Positions 8,338 to 17,399 of a stretch of 41,723 nucleotides of DNA are shown piece by piece. Within the stretch, counting starts at the first letter, position 1; each line of letters starts with the position of its first letter. Below the pieces are notes generated by a model. The model did not search any database. It was not told the origin of the DNA and was given only the letters and a program-made list of their open reading frames with translations. The stretch is taken from the NCBI RefSeq assembly GCF_009696465.1, contig NZ_VULX01000023.1:1-41723 (forward strand), read 5' to 3'. Made by a program: the position numbers and the translations under genes. The stretch is from Inconstantimicrobium porci. GTDB lineage: Bacteria > Bacillota > Clostridia > Clostridiales > Clostridiaceae.

Positions 8338-8529
8338 TTAATAATTTTTTGATTCGTATTTTGTATACTCATCAATGAATTCTTTAAAATTTTCTTCGCT
8401 TTTAATAACTTCCTTAGTTGAAGCAAATACTTCTACATCAATATCAAAAAATACTTTTAATCCATCTGTTAGACAGGAAATTTCCTGCATACAGAAATAA
8501 GGATAAATCATCACTGCTATCTTTTTCAT
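8338..8529 (-). pseudogene. DJ-1/PfpI-family gene, truncated after about 63 codons
   Basis: From the ATG at 8527-8529, behind GGGGTGG, the frame reads MKKIAVMIYPYFCMQEISC and VEVFASTKEVIKSEE, which looks like the first beta-alpha-beta units of a DJ-1/PfpI (ThiJ) protein. Full members are about 190 residues and need a nucleophile Cys near residue 100; this frame stops at 63 residues just before the hpt terminator, and no continuation is seen in other frames. I read it as a 3'-truncated remnant. The start signals look intact, so a short peptide may still be made. Confidence 0.6.
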
Positions 8530-8760
8530 ATAAACCACCCCTTAAAGCCTTAATTCTTAATAATTTTTATTAATTTAGTATAACTTAAATCATTAATGGT
8601 TTATATAAATATTGATTCAAAACTTATAATATTAACAAAGAACAATTAATTAATAAATTAATTTTCGTAACTGTGAGTGATTATAATTTTATAATTTATA
8701 AATGGTTAAGAAGCTTAACTTGATTATCTTCCACTTTGGTCTAAGAATTCTATGAAGAAG
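8530..8760. other. AT-rich spacer without recognised feature
   Basis: Between the truncated DJ-1 gene and the element remnant at 8761. Very AT-rich with no ribosome binding site plus open frame; I see no promoter with good boxes and no RNA motif. Confidence 0.4.
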
Positions 8761-8850
8761 CATCCTCCATTACAATTAACGAAACGTCCCGCGTAGCAAG
8801 GGACAGTTTCCTCCTATCCTGTGACTTGTGACCTATTACCTTTGACCTAC
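8761..8850 (+). repeat. Remnant of the nested-palindrome element (right half)
   Basis: GAAACGTCCC (8781-8790) pairs with GGGACAGTTTC (8800-8810), matching the last hairpin (h5, GAAACTCC/GGAGTTTC) of the elements farther right. It is followed by ATCC and a quasi-repetitive arm TGTGACTTGTGACC..., as in full copies where ATCC leads into the right arm. The complementary left arm is missing, so this is a half element. Confidence 0.5.
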
Positions 8851-8866
8851 ATATATTTTCTACATC

Positions 8867-9508
8867 TTAATTAAGCTGAAGATTAGTATTTGGAACCTTT
8901 CCTACTATTATTGTTTCTGAGATTGGTATTTCGTCACACACTTCTACTTCCTTACTTGTTGTTGGAACAATAATCTTTATCTTTGCTGTCAGCTTTACTT
9001 TAATTTTATGTCTTGTCTGATTTATTCCTGCTGACTCAAATTCTGATTCGTATTTTATTTCAACCCTGTCGATTGGTTTCATCTTCACTGTTATATTAGG
9101 ACCTGCATCGCCAAAGATGTTATTTCTTGATGCATATCCTAATGGGACTTTAATTCCTTCTATTCCTTGCTTTTTAAGTTTGTTAGTACAATCAAGTGCT
9201 ACCTTCTGAGCAACTGCACTCATCTTTACTGTATTTGCTCTAAGCATTGTTATGTTTCCTGCACTGTCTTTTTCAATTGTTATAAAATCTTCATAATTGT
9301 AATTTTTAGAGTAAATATCGCATGATGTCTGTTCAATTATTTCTACTGCATCTGACTTATATTTAGCCTCTGCAATGCCCAAAAGACCTGGTGTAAGTAC
9401 ACTACTTGTATAATAAAACAAGCATATCATTATATAAATTATAATAAAGGATATAATTATATAAAAGTACTTAGATTTTTTAAATTTCTTCTCTTTCAAT
9501 GAAATCAC
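8867..9508 (-). CDS. yunB: Sporulation protein YunB
   Basis: 213 residues with one N-terminal membrane segment (about 15-35, IIISFIIIYIMICLFYY) and a periplasmic-side domain. AEAKYKSDAVEIIEQTS, SAVAQKVALDCTN and IPLGYASRNNIFGDAGP-type features match YunB, a sporulation-sigma-dependent protein of unknown mechanism in Bacillus and Clostridium. Start uncertain: GTG 9506-9508 begins the longest frame, but TTG three codons later (with upstream GATGTGATT) is about as likely. It faces away from the PBP1A gene. Confidence 0.85.
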   Translation of the reverse strand: MISLKEKKFKKSKYFYIIISFIIIYIMICLFYYTSSVLTPGLLGIAEAKYKSDAVEIIEQTSCDIYSKNYNYEDFITIEKDSAGNITMLRANTVKMSAVAQKVALDCTNKLKKQGIEGIKVPLGYASRNNIFGDAGPNITVKMKPIDRVEIKYESEFESAGINQTRHKIKVKLTAKIKIIVPTTSKEVEVCDEIPISETIIVGKVPNTNLQLN

Positions 9509-9595
9509 ATCGCTTTTAATTAGTGCTTTATTATTATAATATGATATAATAAAGTGTAATATTTTACTTTCTTAAATTATTTATAGGAGGAAACT

Positions 9596-12139
9596 ATGTC
9601 AGAGGTAAAGAAGAAACAAACGCCTAAAAAGAATATAAAGAAAAAGAAGAAAAAGAAACAAAGCAAAATCAAAAAATTCTTTAAGCATTTTTTCTTAACG
9701 TTACTTGTACTTATTCTTGTAGGCATAATTGTTGCTGGCGGATATATACTCGCAATTGTCAAAAGTGCAAAACCACTTGATGTTAATATGGTTCTAAGAT
9801 TAAATCAGCCATCAATAATCTATGATTCTGAGGGCAAATTTATGGATGACGTTGTAGATAAAGAACAAAGATATGTTATCAAATTATCTGAAATGCCAAA
9901 AAATCTTCAGAATGCTTTCGTTTCCATAGAAGATGAAAGATTCTACAGCCACAATGGTATAGATTTAAAAAGAATAGCCGGTGCTGCATATATCGATGTC
10001 CAGAGAATAATTACAAGAAAGCCAGGTCTACATGGTGCATCAACTTTAACTCAGCAATTATTAAAAAATACCATATTAAAAAATGAAGTTACAATTAACA
10101 GAAAAGTTACTGAAATATATTATGCTCTGCAGCTTGAAAAATACTTAAGCAAAGATGAGATTCTCGAAGCTTATTTAAATACAATTCCACTTGGCGGAAC
10201 TGTATATGGTGTTGAAGCAGCTGCTAATAAGTATTTTGGAATAAGGGCTTCACAGTTAAACTTAATACAATGTGCTTATATTGCCGGTACTACTCAGTCA
10301 CCAACATATTATAATGCACTTACAGAAGCATCAAAAAAAGATCCTTCACGTTACCTAAAGAGAACAAAGACCGTTCTATCAAAAATGCTTGAAAACCAGA
10401 AAATCAGTAAGGCTGAATATGATCAGGCAATTAAAGACATTAATGACGGAAAATTAAAATTCAACCCAACTGTTTCATCGAACAGAATGAATTTTGAGTG
10501 GTTTACAAGACCAGTAATCGATCAGGTCAAAAAAGATTTGAAGACAAAATATAAATATACAGACGATGAAGTTTCAAAGATGATAGTTAATGGAGGCCTT
10601 CGTATTTATTCTACTATGGATAGAAACCTTCAGAATGCTACTCAGGAAATACTTAACGATAACAAAACTTATCAGGTTGGAAATGATTTAAGTAAGAATA
10701 TTTCTACTGCAGATGGCCACTATACTTACCCTGCTTTACAAGCTTCTGCTACTATTATGGATTACCATACAGGCGAAGTTAAAGCTATGGTTGGTGGACG
10801 TGGAACTCAGCCGCCTGGAAGATCTAATAACAGAGCATACTTTGATTTAAGACCAACAGGGTCTGCAATCAAACCGCTTACTGTTTATTCTCCAGCAGTT
10901 GAAATGAAGCTTATAACTCCAAGCACTACAGCCGAAGATACACCGTACTCTGATGCATTTGCAAAGAAGTATGGCATTAATCCTGCAACGCAGTTAAGAA
11001 ACCAGGATAGAAGATTTCATGGAACTGTTACAATAAGGGATGCTCTTACTCAGTCTTACAACGTTGTTGCATGTAAAGTTGAAGATATGGTGGGCGTAAA
11101 AAATGGTATTGCCTATGGAAAGAAATTCGGATTAAAATTCAATAATAATTCACAAGGTATAGCTGCTGTTGCCCTTGGTCAGTTTAGTAATGATCCTGGT
11201 GATAGAGATGGTGCTAACTCTACTACTATGGCAGCTGCTTATGGCACATTTGGTAATAACGGTACTTATACTGAGCCAATACTTTATACTAAAGTTGTTG
11301 ATGCCAGTGGAAGCATTATACTTGAGAAAAAACCTGAAACAAGAAGTGTTATTTCTCCAGAAGCTGCATACATTATGTATGATTTATTAAAATCTCCTGT
11401 CACATCAGGAAGTGCCAAACCCGCTCAAGTACCAAACGTTGTTACTGCTGGTAAAACTGGTACAGCAGACGGTAATCATGATATGTGGTTTGCTGGATTT
11501 ACGCCTTATCTTTCTGCAGCAGTATGGATTGGCTATGATAAACCATCTGAAGTTTATTCACAAAGCAGTGGTGTTACAGTCGGTTCAATATTTGGGAAAA
11601 TCATGGCAAAAGCTCATGAGAATATAAAGGATAAGAGCAAAGACATTAAAATGCCCTCTGGAGTAATAAAAGGTGCAATCTGTATAGATTCGGGCAAACT
11701 TGCTACTGATCTTTGTAGAAAGGATCCTAGAGGAAATAGAGTAAAAGAAGATTTATCAATAGGTGGCAGTGACGTAAGCAGCTACTGTGATGTACATGTG
11801 CTTGCAAAGGTTAATTCATCAAACAATAAACTTGCAAATGCAAACACACCTGCAGCTTTACTTGTCGAACGTGTATTTTTAAACAAAGATATATCTAAGG
11901 ATTCTCCTGATTATAAATACAAATTACCTACTGAGCAGGATGATTATAAGGCCGCTGAGCAGCCATCAACTCCTCCAGCAGAAACAAAACCTGCTGAAAA
12001 TGAGGATAACAATAATACACAAAATAACAACAACAATAATAATAAGCCAGAAAATAATCCAAACGGTAATACTGGAAATAATGGAACTGGCAACAATAAA
12101 CCAACTACTCCACAGCCACCTAATCCTGGTAAGCATTAA
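9596..12139 (+). CDS. pbpA: Class A penicillin-binding protein 1A (bifunctional)
   Basis: 847 residues. A lysine-rich cytoplasmic tail (about 5-30), one membrane helix (about 32-55), glycosyltransferase family 51 domain (about 85-255; EDERFYSHNGID with catalytic Glu near 112-114, GASTLTQQLLKN), then a transpeptidase domain with TGSAIKP (Ser423), SYN and KTGT (K620). It polymerises and crosslinks peptidoglycan outside the membrane. The C-terminus is an N/P/G-rich low-complexity tail (about 795-847). TAGGAGG lies five bases before the ATG. Monocistronic, with its own terminator. The symbol could equally be ponA. Confidence 0.95.
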   Translation: MSEVKKKQTPKKNIKKKKKKKQSKIKKFFKHFFLTLLVLILVGIIVAGGYILAIVKSAKPLDVNMVLRLNQPSIIYDSEGKFMDDVVDKEQRYVIKLSEMPKNLQNAFVSIEDERFYSHNGIDLKRIAGAAYIDVQRIITRKPGLHGASTLTQQLLKNTILKNEVTINRKVTEIYYALQLEKYLSKDEILEAYLNTIPLGGTVYGVEAAANKYFGIRASQLNLIQCAYIAGTTQSPTYYNALTEASKKDPSRYLKRTKTVLSKMLENQKISKAEYDQAIKDINDGKLKFNPTVSSNRMNFEWFTRPVIDQVKKDLKTKYKYTDDEVSKMIVNGGLRIYSTMDRNLQNATQEILNDNKTYQVGNDLSKNISTADGHYTYPALQASATIMDYHTGEVKAMVGGRGTQPPGRSNNRAYFDLRPTGSAIKPLTVYSPAVEMKLITPSTTAEDTPYSDAFAKKYGINPATQLRNQDRRFHGTVTIRDALTQSYNVVACKVEDMVGVKNGIAYGKKFGLKFNNNSQGIAAVALGQFSNDPGDRDGANSTTMAAAYGTFGNNGTYTEPILYTKVVDASGSIILEKKPETRSVISPEAAYIMYDLLKSPVTSGSAKPAQVPNVVTAGKTGTADGNHDMWFAGFTPYLSAAVWIGYDKPSEVYSQSSGVTVGSIFGKIMAKAHENIKDKSKDIKMPSGVIKGAICIDSGKLATDLCRKDPRGNRVKEDLSIGGSDVSSYCDVHVLAKVNSSNNKLANANTPAALLVERVFLNKDISKDSPDYKYKLPTEQDDYKAAEQPSTPPAETKPAENEDNNNTQNNNNNNNKPENNPNGNTGNNGTGNNKPTTPQPPNPGKH

Positions 12140-12167
12140 TAGTCAAATTGAATACCATTATAATAAC

Positions 12168-12203
12168 AAAGAAGACATGATACAAACGTCATGTCTTCTT
12201 TTT
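12168..12203 (+). terminator. Terminator of the PBP1A gene
   Basis: AAAGAAGACATGA (12168-12180) pairs perfectly with TCATGTCTTCTTT (12189-12201), running into a T-run. Confidence 0.9.
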
Positions 12204-12318
12204 AATTTCTAACATTATTGTTGTTACATTTTATTACAATGTAGTTCTTTTCTTTCATTGCGTTCTTACCAATTTTATAATAAAATTATATAAACTATAA
12301 AATATAGGAGGTATACTT

Positions 12319-13719
12319 ATGATTTTTTTGTCAAATTTGATTTCCAGCTTCAATAATATCATTGGTTATATATTAATATCTGTTCTTATTGTAGCCGGGC
12401 TTTATTTTACATTTCGCACAAAATTCGTTCAGATAAGTCAAATCAAGGAAATGTTCAGACTTCTAGGTGATGGATTTTCATCCTCTGATGAAAAAGTAAA
12501 GCATAAGGTTTCATCTTTTCAAGCATTCTGTATAAGTACTGCTTCAAGAGTTGGCACAGGAAATCTTGCTGGTGTCGCTATTGCAGTTTCTGTAGGAGGA
12601 CCTGGTGCAGTTTTCTGGATGTGGCTTATAGCACTTATTGGAGCAGCATCAAGCTTTGTAGAATGCACACTTGCTCAGATATTTAAAGTGAAAGATGCAG
12701 ATTCATTTAGAGGCGGTCCTGCTTACTATATGCAGAAAGCTTTAAAATCAAGAAATCTTGGTATAATATTTTCAATAATTATCACTATTACATATGGACT
12801 TGTATTTAATTCTGTTCAGTCAAATACAATCTCAATAGCTTTCTCAGAAGCATTTAACGTTAACAAATATGTTATTGCAGTATTAATTACTCTTCTTACA
12901 TTAGCAGTCATCTTCGGTGGAGTTAAAAGAATTGCAAAGGTTTCAGAAATTCTTGTTCCTATACTTGCTGTATCATACATACTTATTGCATTATTTATTA
13001 TAGGAAAGAATTATTCAATGATTCCACATATGTTTAATCTAATATTTACTGAAGCTTTTAACCTAAAACCTGCTATAGGCGGTACTCTTGGTGGTGTCAT
13101 AATGATAGGTATAAAAAGAGGATTATTTTCAAATGAAGCCGGAATGGGTAGTGCACCAAATGCTGCTGCAACAGCTGATGTAACACATCCTGCTAAACAG
13201 GGGTTAATTCAGACTCTTGGGGTTTTTATAGACACATTAATCATCTGCAGCTGTACAGCATTTATAATCCTACTTTCAGGAGTACATACTGATAAAAGTC
13301 TTACAGGCATACAGCTTACTCAAAACGCAATAAATTCACAGATTGGAATATTAGGTACATACTTCGTTGCTATATGCGTATTATTATTTGGATTCAGCTC
13401 AATTGTTGGAAACTACTACTATGGTGAATCAAATATCGAATTTATAACAGAAAAGAAGATTTTCTTAACAATATACAGAGTTCTTGTTATAGTAATGGTC
13501 TTTATCGGAGCCGTTGCAAGCTTAAATCTTGTCTGGGACATGGCTGATTTATTCATGTCAATAATGGCTTTAATTAATCTTGCTGCAATTACACTCCTTG
13601 GCAAATATGCTTTCGAAGCATTAAAAGACTACAAGAACCAGAAAGCTAAGGGAATAAAAGAACCAGTATTCCACAAAGATGCTATATCATTCAAAGAAGA
13701 TCTTGAAGGTTGGAACTAG
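12319..13719 (+). CDS. Sodium:alanine (AGCS family) symporter
   Basis: 466 residues, about ten hydrophobic segments. Family signatures: FQAFCISTASRVGTGNLAGVA, GGPGAVFWMW near residue 95, and GLFSNEAGMGSAPNAAA near residue 275. AGCS carriers import alanine or glycine with Na+ or H+. ATAGGAGG precedes the ATG. Monocistronic. About 40% alike by eye to the second AGCS protein at 19402, but this one has no riboswitch leader, so the pair probably differs in regulation or substrate preference. Confidence 0.92.
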   Translation: MIFLSNLISSFNNIIGYILISVLIVAGLYFTFRTKFVQISQIKEMFRLLGDGFSSSDEKVKHKVSSFQAFCISTASRVGTGNLAGVAIAVSVGGPGAVFWMWLIALIGAASSFVECTLAQIFKVKDADSFRGGPAYYMQKALKSRNLGIIFSIIITITYGLVFNSVQSNTISIAFSEAFNVNKYVIAVLITLLTLAVIFGGVKRIAKVSEILVPILAVSYILIALFIIGKNYSMIPHMFNLIFTEAFNLKPAIGGTLGGVIMIGIKRGLFSNEAGMGSAPNAAATADVTHPAKQGLIQTLGVFIDTLIICSCTAFIILLSGVHTDKSLTGIQLTQNAINSQIGILGTYFVAICVLLFGFSSIVGNYYYGESNIEFITEKKIFLTIYRVLVIVMVFIGAVASLNLVWDMADLFMSIMALINLAAITLLGKYAFEALKDYKNQKAKGIKEPVFHKDAISFKEDLEGWN

Positions 13720-13738
13720 TTTAAATAAATAGATAATC

Positions 13739-13768
13739 AAGACAGTCTCTATACTGAGGCTGTTTTTT
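13739..13768 (+). terminator. Terminator of the first AGCS symporter gene
   Basis: ACAGTCTC and GAGGCTGT form an 8-bp stem with a G-U pair around TATACT, then TTTTTTAT. Confidence 0.85.
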
Positions 13769-13769
13769 A

Positions 13770-14165
13770 TTCTTAAAATATATAAATTTAAGTTAACAAC
13801 GAATAACGAATATAAAATTATTATTGCAATTTACTTAGTTAGCATTTATAATATGTTTAGTAAATTTAAACTTAAAGTTTAGTAATAGTAATCTGCAAAA
13901 AATTATATACATATTAATGAATTATAACTGATTTGTATAACCACTAGTTAAGTAAGATTTTGTAGATTATTGCAGAATTAAGATTAAAAATTCATCATTC
14001 TGCTTTCTGCTTTCAAATCTAATAAAGTGGTATTATGTATGACTTTTAGTGCAAAATATAAATAAATAGCTGAAATATTGGACACGTTATTGTTTATAAC
14101 AATGATGTGTATGTTTTACGTTCAGCACTTTTAAGATGTAATTATATAAAATAGTAGGTGAAATC
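13770..14165. other. Intergenic region with an arm remnant and a 13-bp hairpin
   Basis: About 400 AT-rich bases. At 13990-14017 lies TTCATCATTCTGCTTTC..., identical in type to the right arms of the elements at 27876 and 29664, without a partner arm. At 14082-14110 ACACGTTATTGTT pairs with AACAATGATGTGT (13 positions, two G-U) around a 3-base loop, 55 bases before the regulator gene; it lacks a strong T-run and may be an operator or leader structure. No gene seen. Confidence 0.5.
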
Positions 14166-14705
14166 GTGCAGATAGGAACAAAAATCAAAGAACTTAGAAT
14201 TGAAAAACAACTTACGCAGGAAGAACTTGCAAATAGATGTGAACTATCTAAGGGATTCATATCTCAGGTTGAAAATGATTTAACTTCTCCATCAATTGCA
14301 ACACTTATGGATATTCTTGAGGTTTTAGGAACAGACCTTACTAATTTCTTTGCAAAAGATGAGAATGAAAAAATTATTTTTTCTAAAGATGATATGTTTG
14401 AAACCGAAAATGATGAACTAAAGTATAAATTAAAATGGCTTGTTCCTACTTCTCAGAAGAATGAAATGGAGCCAATTATAATTAAGATTCAACCAGGTGG
14501 ACAGTATATAGAAGAAGAACCTCATTCAGGAGAAGAATTTGGTTATGTATTGTCCGGGACAATATACCTACATCTGGGAGACAAAAAATTTAAAGTTAAA
14601 AATGGTGAAAGCTTTTATTTCAAGCCCAAATCAAATCATTATATATCTAATGAAGGAAAAAAAGATGCTAAAGTAATCTGGATCTCAACTCCCCCTTCAT
14701 TTTAA
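14166..14705 (+). CDS. XRE-family regulator with C-terminal cupin domain
   Basis: 179 residues from a GTG start behind TAGGTG. The N-terminal XRE helix-turn-helix (about 6-62, LTQEELANRCELSKGFISQVE) is followed by a cupin barrel (about 105-178, PHSGEEFGYVLSGTIYLHLG). This architecture is shared with PuuR-like regulators. It lies directly upstream of potABCD on the same strand (21 bases to potA), an arrangement common in clostridia, so it most likely senses polyamine or polyamine need and controls the operon. Confidence 0.92.
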   Translation: MQIGTKIKELRIEKQLTQEELANRCELSKGFISQVENDLTSPSIATLMDILEVLGTDLTNFFAKDENEKIIFSKDDMFETENDELKYKLKWLVPTSQKNEMEPIIIKIQPGGQYIEEEPHSGEEFGYVLSGTIYLHLGDKKFKVKNGESFYFKPKSNHYISNEGKKDAKVIWISTPPSF

Positions 14706-14726
14706 TACTTAAGCGAGGTGTTTAAA

Positions 14727-15776
14727 TTGAACGAAAATATTATTGAACTAAAAAATGTAAGCAAGTCTTATGGCTCTAATGTAGTTTTAGACGATCTTAC
14801 GCTATGCATTAAAAGGAATGAGTTTTTAACTCTTCTTGGACCTAGTGGTTGTGGTAAAACAACAACACTAAAAATAATAGGTGGATTTGAGACTGCAGAT
14901 AATGGAGAAGTTTTATTTGATGACAGTAATATATCACAACTTCCTCCATACATGCGCCAGATTAATACCGTATTCCAAAAATATGCTCTTTTCCCTCATA
15001 TGAATGTTTATGATAATATAGCTTTTGGTTTAAAAATAAAAAAGCTTTCTAAATCAGAAATAGACAAAAAGGTTAAAGATGCATTAAAGCTTATATCTCT
15101 AGAAGGTTTTGAAAAAAGATATATAGATTCTTTAAGTGGAGGTCAACAGCAGAGAGTTGCTATAGCAAGAGCTATAGTTAATGAACCAAAGGTACTACTT
15201 CTTGATGAGCCACTTGGTGCACTAGATTCAAAACTTAGAAAAGACATGCAACTTGAACTTAAGAAAATCCAGCAGCAGCTTAAAATTACATTTGTATTTG
15301 TTACTCATGATCAAGAGGAAGCACTTACAATGTCTGATACCATTGTTGTTATGAATAACGGTAAAATCCAACAGATGGGTACTCCTGAAGATATATATAA
15401 TGAACCAGCAAATGCCTTTGTTGCAAACTTCATAGGTGAAAGTAACATCATTGACGGAATAATGCATGATGATTTTAAAGTTGAATTCTGCAACCACAAA
15501 TTTGAATGTGTTGATAAAGGGTTCAATAAAGATGAGGAAATACAGGTTGTTATAAGACCTGAGGATATAAAAATAGTTGATCCTGAAAAAGGAATGCTTA
15601 AAGGAATTGTAAAATCTGTAGTATTCAAAGGTGTACATTATGAAATAGAACTTGAGGAAACTGAAAATAATAAGAAATGGCTGCTTCATAATACAAAATC
15701 AGCAGAAGTAGGCTCAACAATAGGTATGGATATATATCCTGATGATATTCATATAATGAGAAAAGTGAGTGAGTAA
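14727..15776 (+). CDS. potA: Spermidine/putrescine ABC transporter ATPase
   Basis: 349 residues. Walker [11 protein letters not shown]-loop [11 protein letters not shown], signature [14 protein letters not shown], Walker [12 protein letters not shown] and H-loop VTHDQ are all present, followed by a C-terminal TOBE-type regulatory domain (about 240-349). It powers polyamine import together with PotB, PotC and PotD. I chose TTG 14727, six bases after GAGGTG; a GTG three codons earlier is inside that ribosome binding site. Confidence 0.95.
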   Translation: MNENIIELKNVSKSYGSNVVLDDLTLCIKRNEFLTLLGPSGCGKTTTLKIIGGFETADNGEVLFDDSNISQLPPYMRQINTVFQKYALFPHMNVYDNIAFGLKIKKLSKSEIDKKVKDALKLISLEGFEKRYIDSLSGGQQQRVAIARAIVNEPKVLLLDEPLGALDSKLRKDMQLELKKIQQQLKITFVFVTHDQEEALTMSDTIVVMNNGKIQQMGTPEDIYNEPANAFVANFIGESNIIDGIMHDDFKVEFCNHKFECVDKGFNKDEEIQVVIRPEDIKIVDPEKGMLKGIVKSVVFKGVHYEIELEETENNKKWLLHNTKSAEVGSTIGMDIYPDDIHIMRKVSE

Positions 15777-15780
15777 AGAT

Positions 15781-16608
15781 ATGAAAAAAAGACCTTCAAT
15801 CGCTTATCCTTATTTGATATGGAGCATAATATTTATTGTTTTTCCTTTGTTCATAGTTCTATATTACAGTTTTACAAGTAAAGTTAACGGAGTCACTGTT
15901 TTTTCATTAGAAAATTATAAGACTTTATTCAGCGTTGACTATATAAAGGTATTTTATCGTTCACTAAAACTTGCTTTTTTATCTACTATTTTATGTTTGC
16001 TTTTAGGATACCCTATCGCATATATAATCTCAAAGATGAAAACAAAAAAGAGAAATATTTATATACTTTTATTTATACTTCCAATGTGGATGAATTTCCT
16101 TTTAAGAACATATTCTTGGATGGCTATCCTTGGAAAGAACGGATTTGTACAAAGATTCCTTAATCTAATAGGAATAACTGGCGTGAATCTTTTATATACT
16201 GATTTCGCCGTAATGCTTGGTATGATTTATAACTTCCTTCCATTTATGGTACTTCCAATATACACAAGTTTAATAAATACAGATAACGACCTAGTTAATG
16301 CTGCTTATGATTTAGGAGCAAACAAGATGCAGGTTTTCTGCAAAGTAGTTTTTCCACTTAGTCTTCCTGGTGTAATGTCAGGAATAACTATGGTATTTAT
16401 GCCTGCAGTATCAACTTTCGTTATTTCTCGTCTTCTTGGTGGCGGACAATACATGCTGCTTGGAAACCTGATTGAACAACAGTTCACAACAGCAGGAAAT
16501 TGGAACTTCGGCTCTGCAATTTCAATTTTTATGATGATATTAATTTTAATATCAATGGCTATAATGTCGAAATTAGATAATAATAATGAAGAAGGAGGTA
16601 AAAATTAA
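15781..16608 (+). CDS. potB: Spermidine/putrescine ABC transporter permease
   Basis: 275 residues, about six membrane helices. The EAA-type loop reads NAAYDLGANKMQVFCKVVFPLSLPG in pieces (AAYDLGA, VVFPLSLPG), where PotA docks. Start ATG 15781 sits four bases after the potA stop; a GTG at 15769 overlapping potA is possible. It ends in TAATG shared with potC. Confidence 0.93.
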   Translation: MKKRPSIAYPYLIWSIIFIVFPLFIVLYYSFTSKVNGVTVFSLENYKTLFSVDYIKVFYRSLKLAFLSTILCLLLGYPIAYIISKMKTKKRNIYILLFILPMWMNFLLRTYSWMAILGKNGFVQRFLNLIGITGVNLLYTDFAVMLGMIYNFLPFMVLPIYTSLINTDNDLVNAAYDLGANKMQVFCKVVFPLSLPGVMSGITMVFMPAVSTFVISRLLGGGQYMLLGNLIEQQFTTAGNWNFGSAISIFMMILILISMAIMSKLDNNNEEGGKN

Positions 16609-17399
16609 TGTTTAAAAAAGCTGGAATAAAACTATATACACTTTTAATATTTTTATTCTTATACGCACCAATATTTGCATTGATTTTATTTTCCTTTAAT
16701 GATTCAAAATCAATGGGTGTATGGAAAGGGTTCACTTTAAAATGGTATATAAGTTTATTTAACAATAAAAGAATTCTTACTGCACTTTACTATACAGTTT
16801 TTATAGCTCTATCATCTGCAGTTATATCAACAGTAATAGGTACAATAAGCTCAATTGGTATTTTCAAAATGAAAAAGAACTTAAGAAACATTACACTTAA
16901 CATTACGAATATACCAGTGCTTAATCCTGATATAGTTACAGGAATTGCACTTATGAGTCTTTTTGGATTTATAAATTTAAAGCTTGGTCTTACTTCACTA
17001 CTATTAGCACATATAACATTTGGAGTTCCGTATGTTATACTTTCAGTACTTCCAAAGCTTAGACAGCTGCCAAATAATCTAGAAGAAGCGGCATTAGACT
17101 TAGGTGCTACACCAAGTTATGCACTTAGAAAAATTATATTTCCACTTATAAAGCCAGGCATTGCTTCTGGTTTTCTAATGGCCTTTACAATGTCTATTGA
17201 TGACTTCGTAATCAGCTTCTTTACTGCAGGTCCAGGAGTAACCAATCTATCAATAGAAGTCTACTCTATGGCAAAAAGGGGAATAAAACCAGAGATAAAT
17301 GCATTATCTACATTAATGTTTTTAGTAGTACTTATATTACTATTAATAATAAATAAAAAGGGTTCAAATGAAGGAGGAAATCAACTTGAAATTTACTAA
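16608..17399 (+). CDS. potC: Spermidine/putrescine ABC transporter permease
   Basis: 263 residues, about six membrane helices, with EAA loop EAALDLGATPSYALRKI and SIDDFVISFFTAGPG, typical of PotC. GAAGGAGG precedes the ATG, which overlaps the potB stop, so translation is coupled. Confidence 0.94.
   Translation: MFKKAGIKLYTLLIFLFLYAPIFALILFSFNDSKSMGVWKGFTLKWYISLFNNKRILTALYYTVFIALSSAVISTVIGTISSIGIFKMKKNLRNITLNITNIPVLNPDIVTGIALMSLFGFINLKLGLTSLLLAHITFGVPYVILSVLPKLRQLPNNLEEAALDLGATPSYALRKIIFPLIKPGIASGFLMAFTMSIDDFVISFFTAGPGVTNLSIEVYSMAKRGIKPEINALSTLMFLVVLILLLIINKKGSNEGGNQLEIY

Noticed and set aside
9577-9762. Minus-strand frame rich in F over the PBP1A start
   Set aside because: Antisense to the lysine-rich N-terminus of the real gene.
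15228-15689. Long minus-strand frames inside potA
   Set aside because: Shadow frames of a clear ABC ATPase; no start signals.
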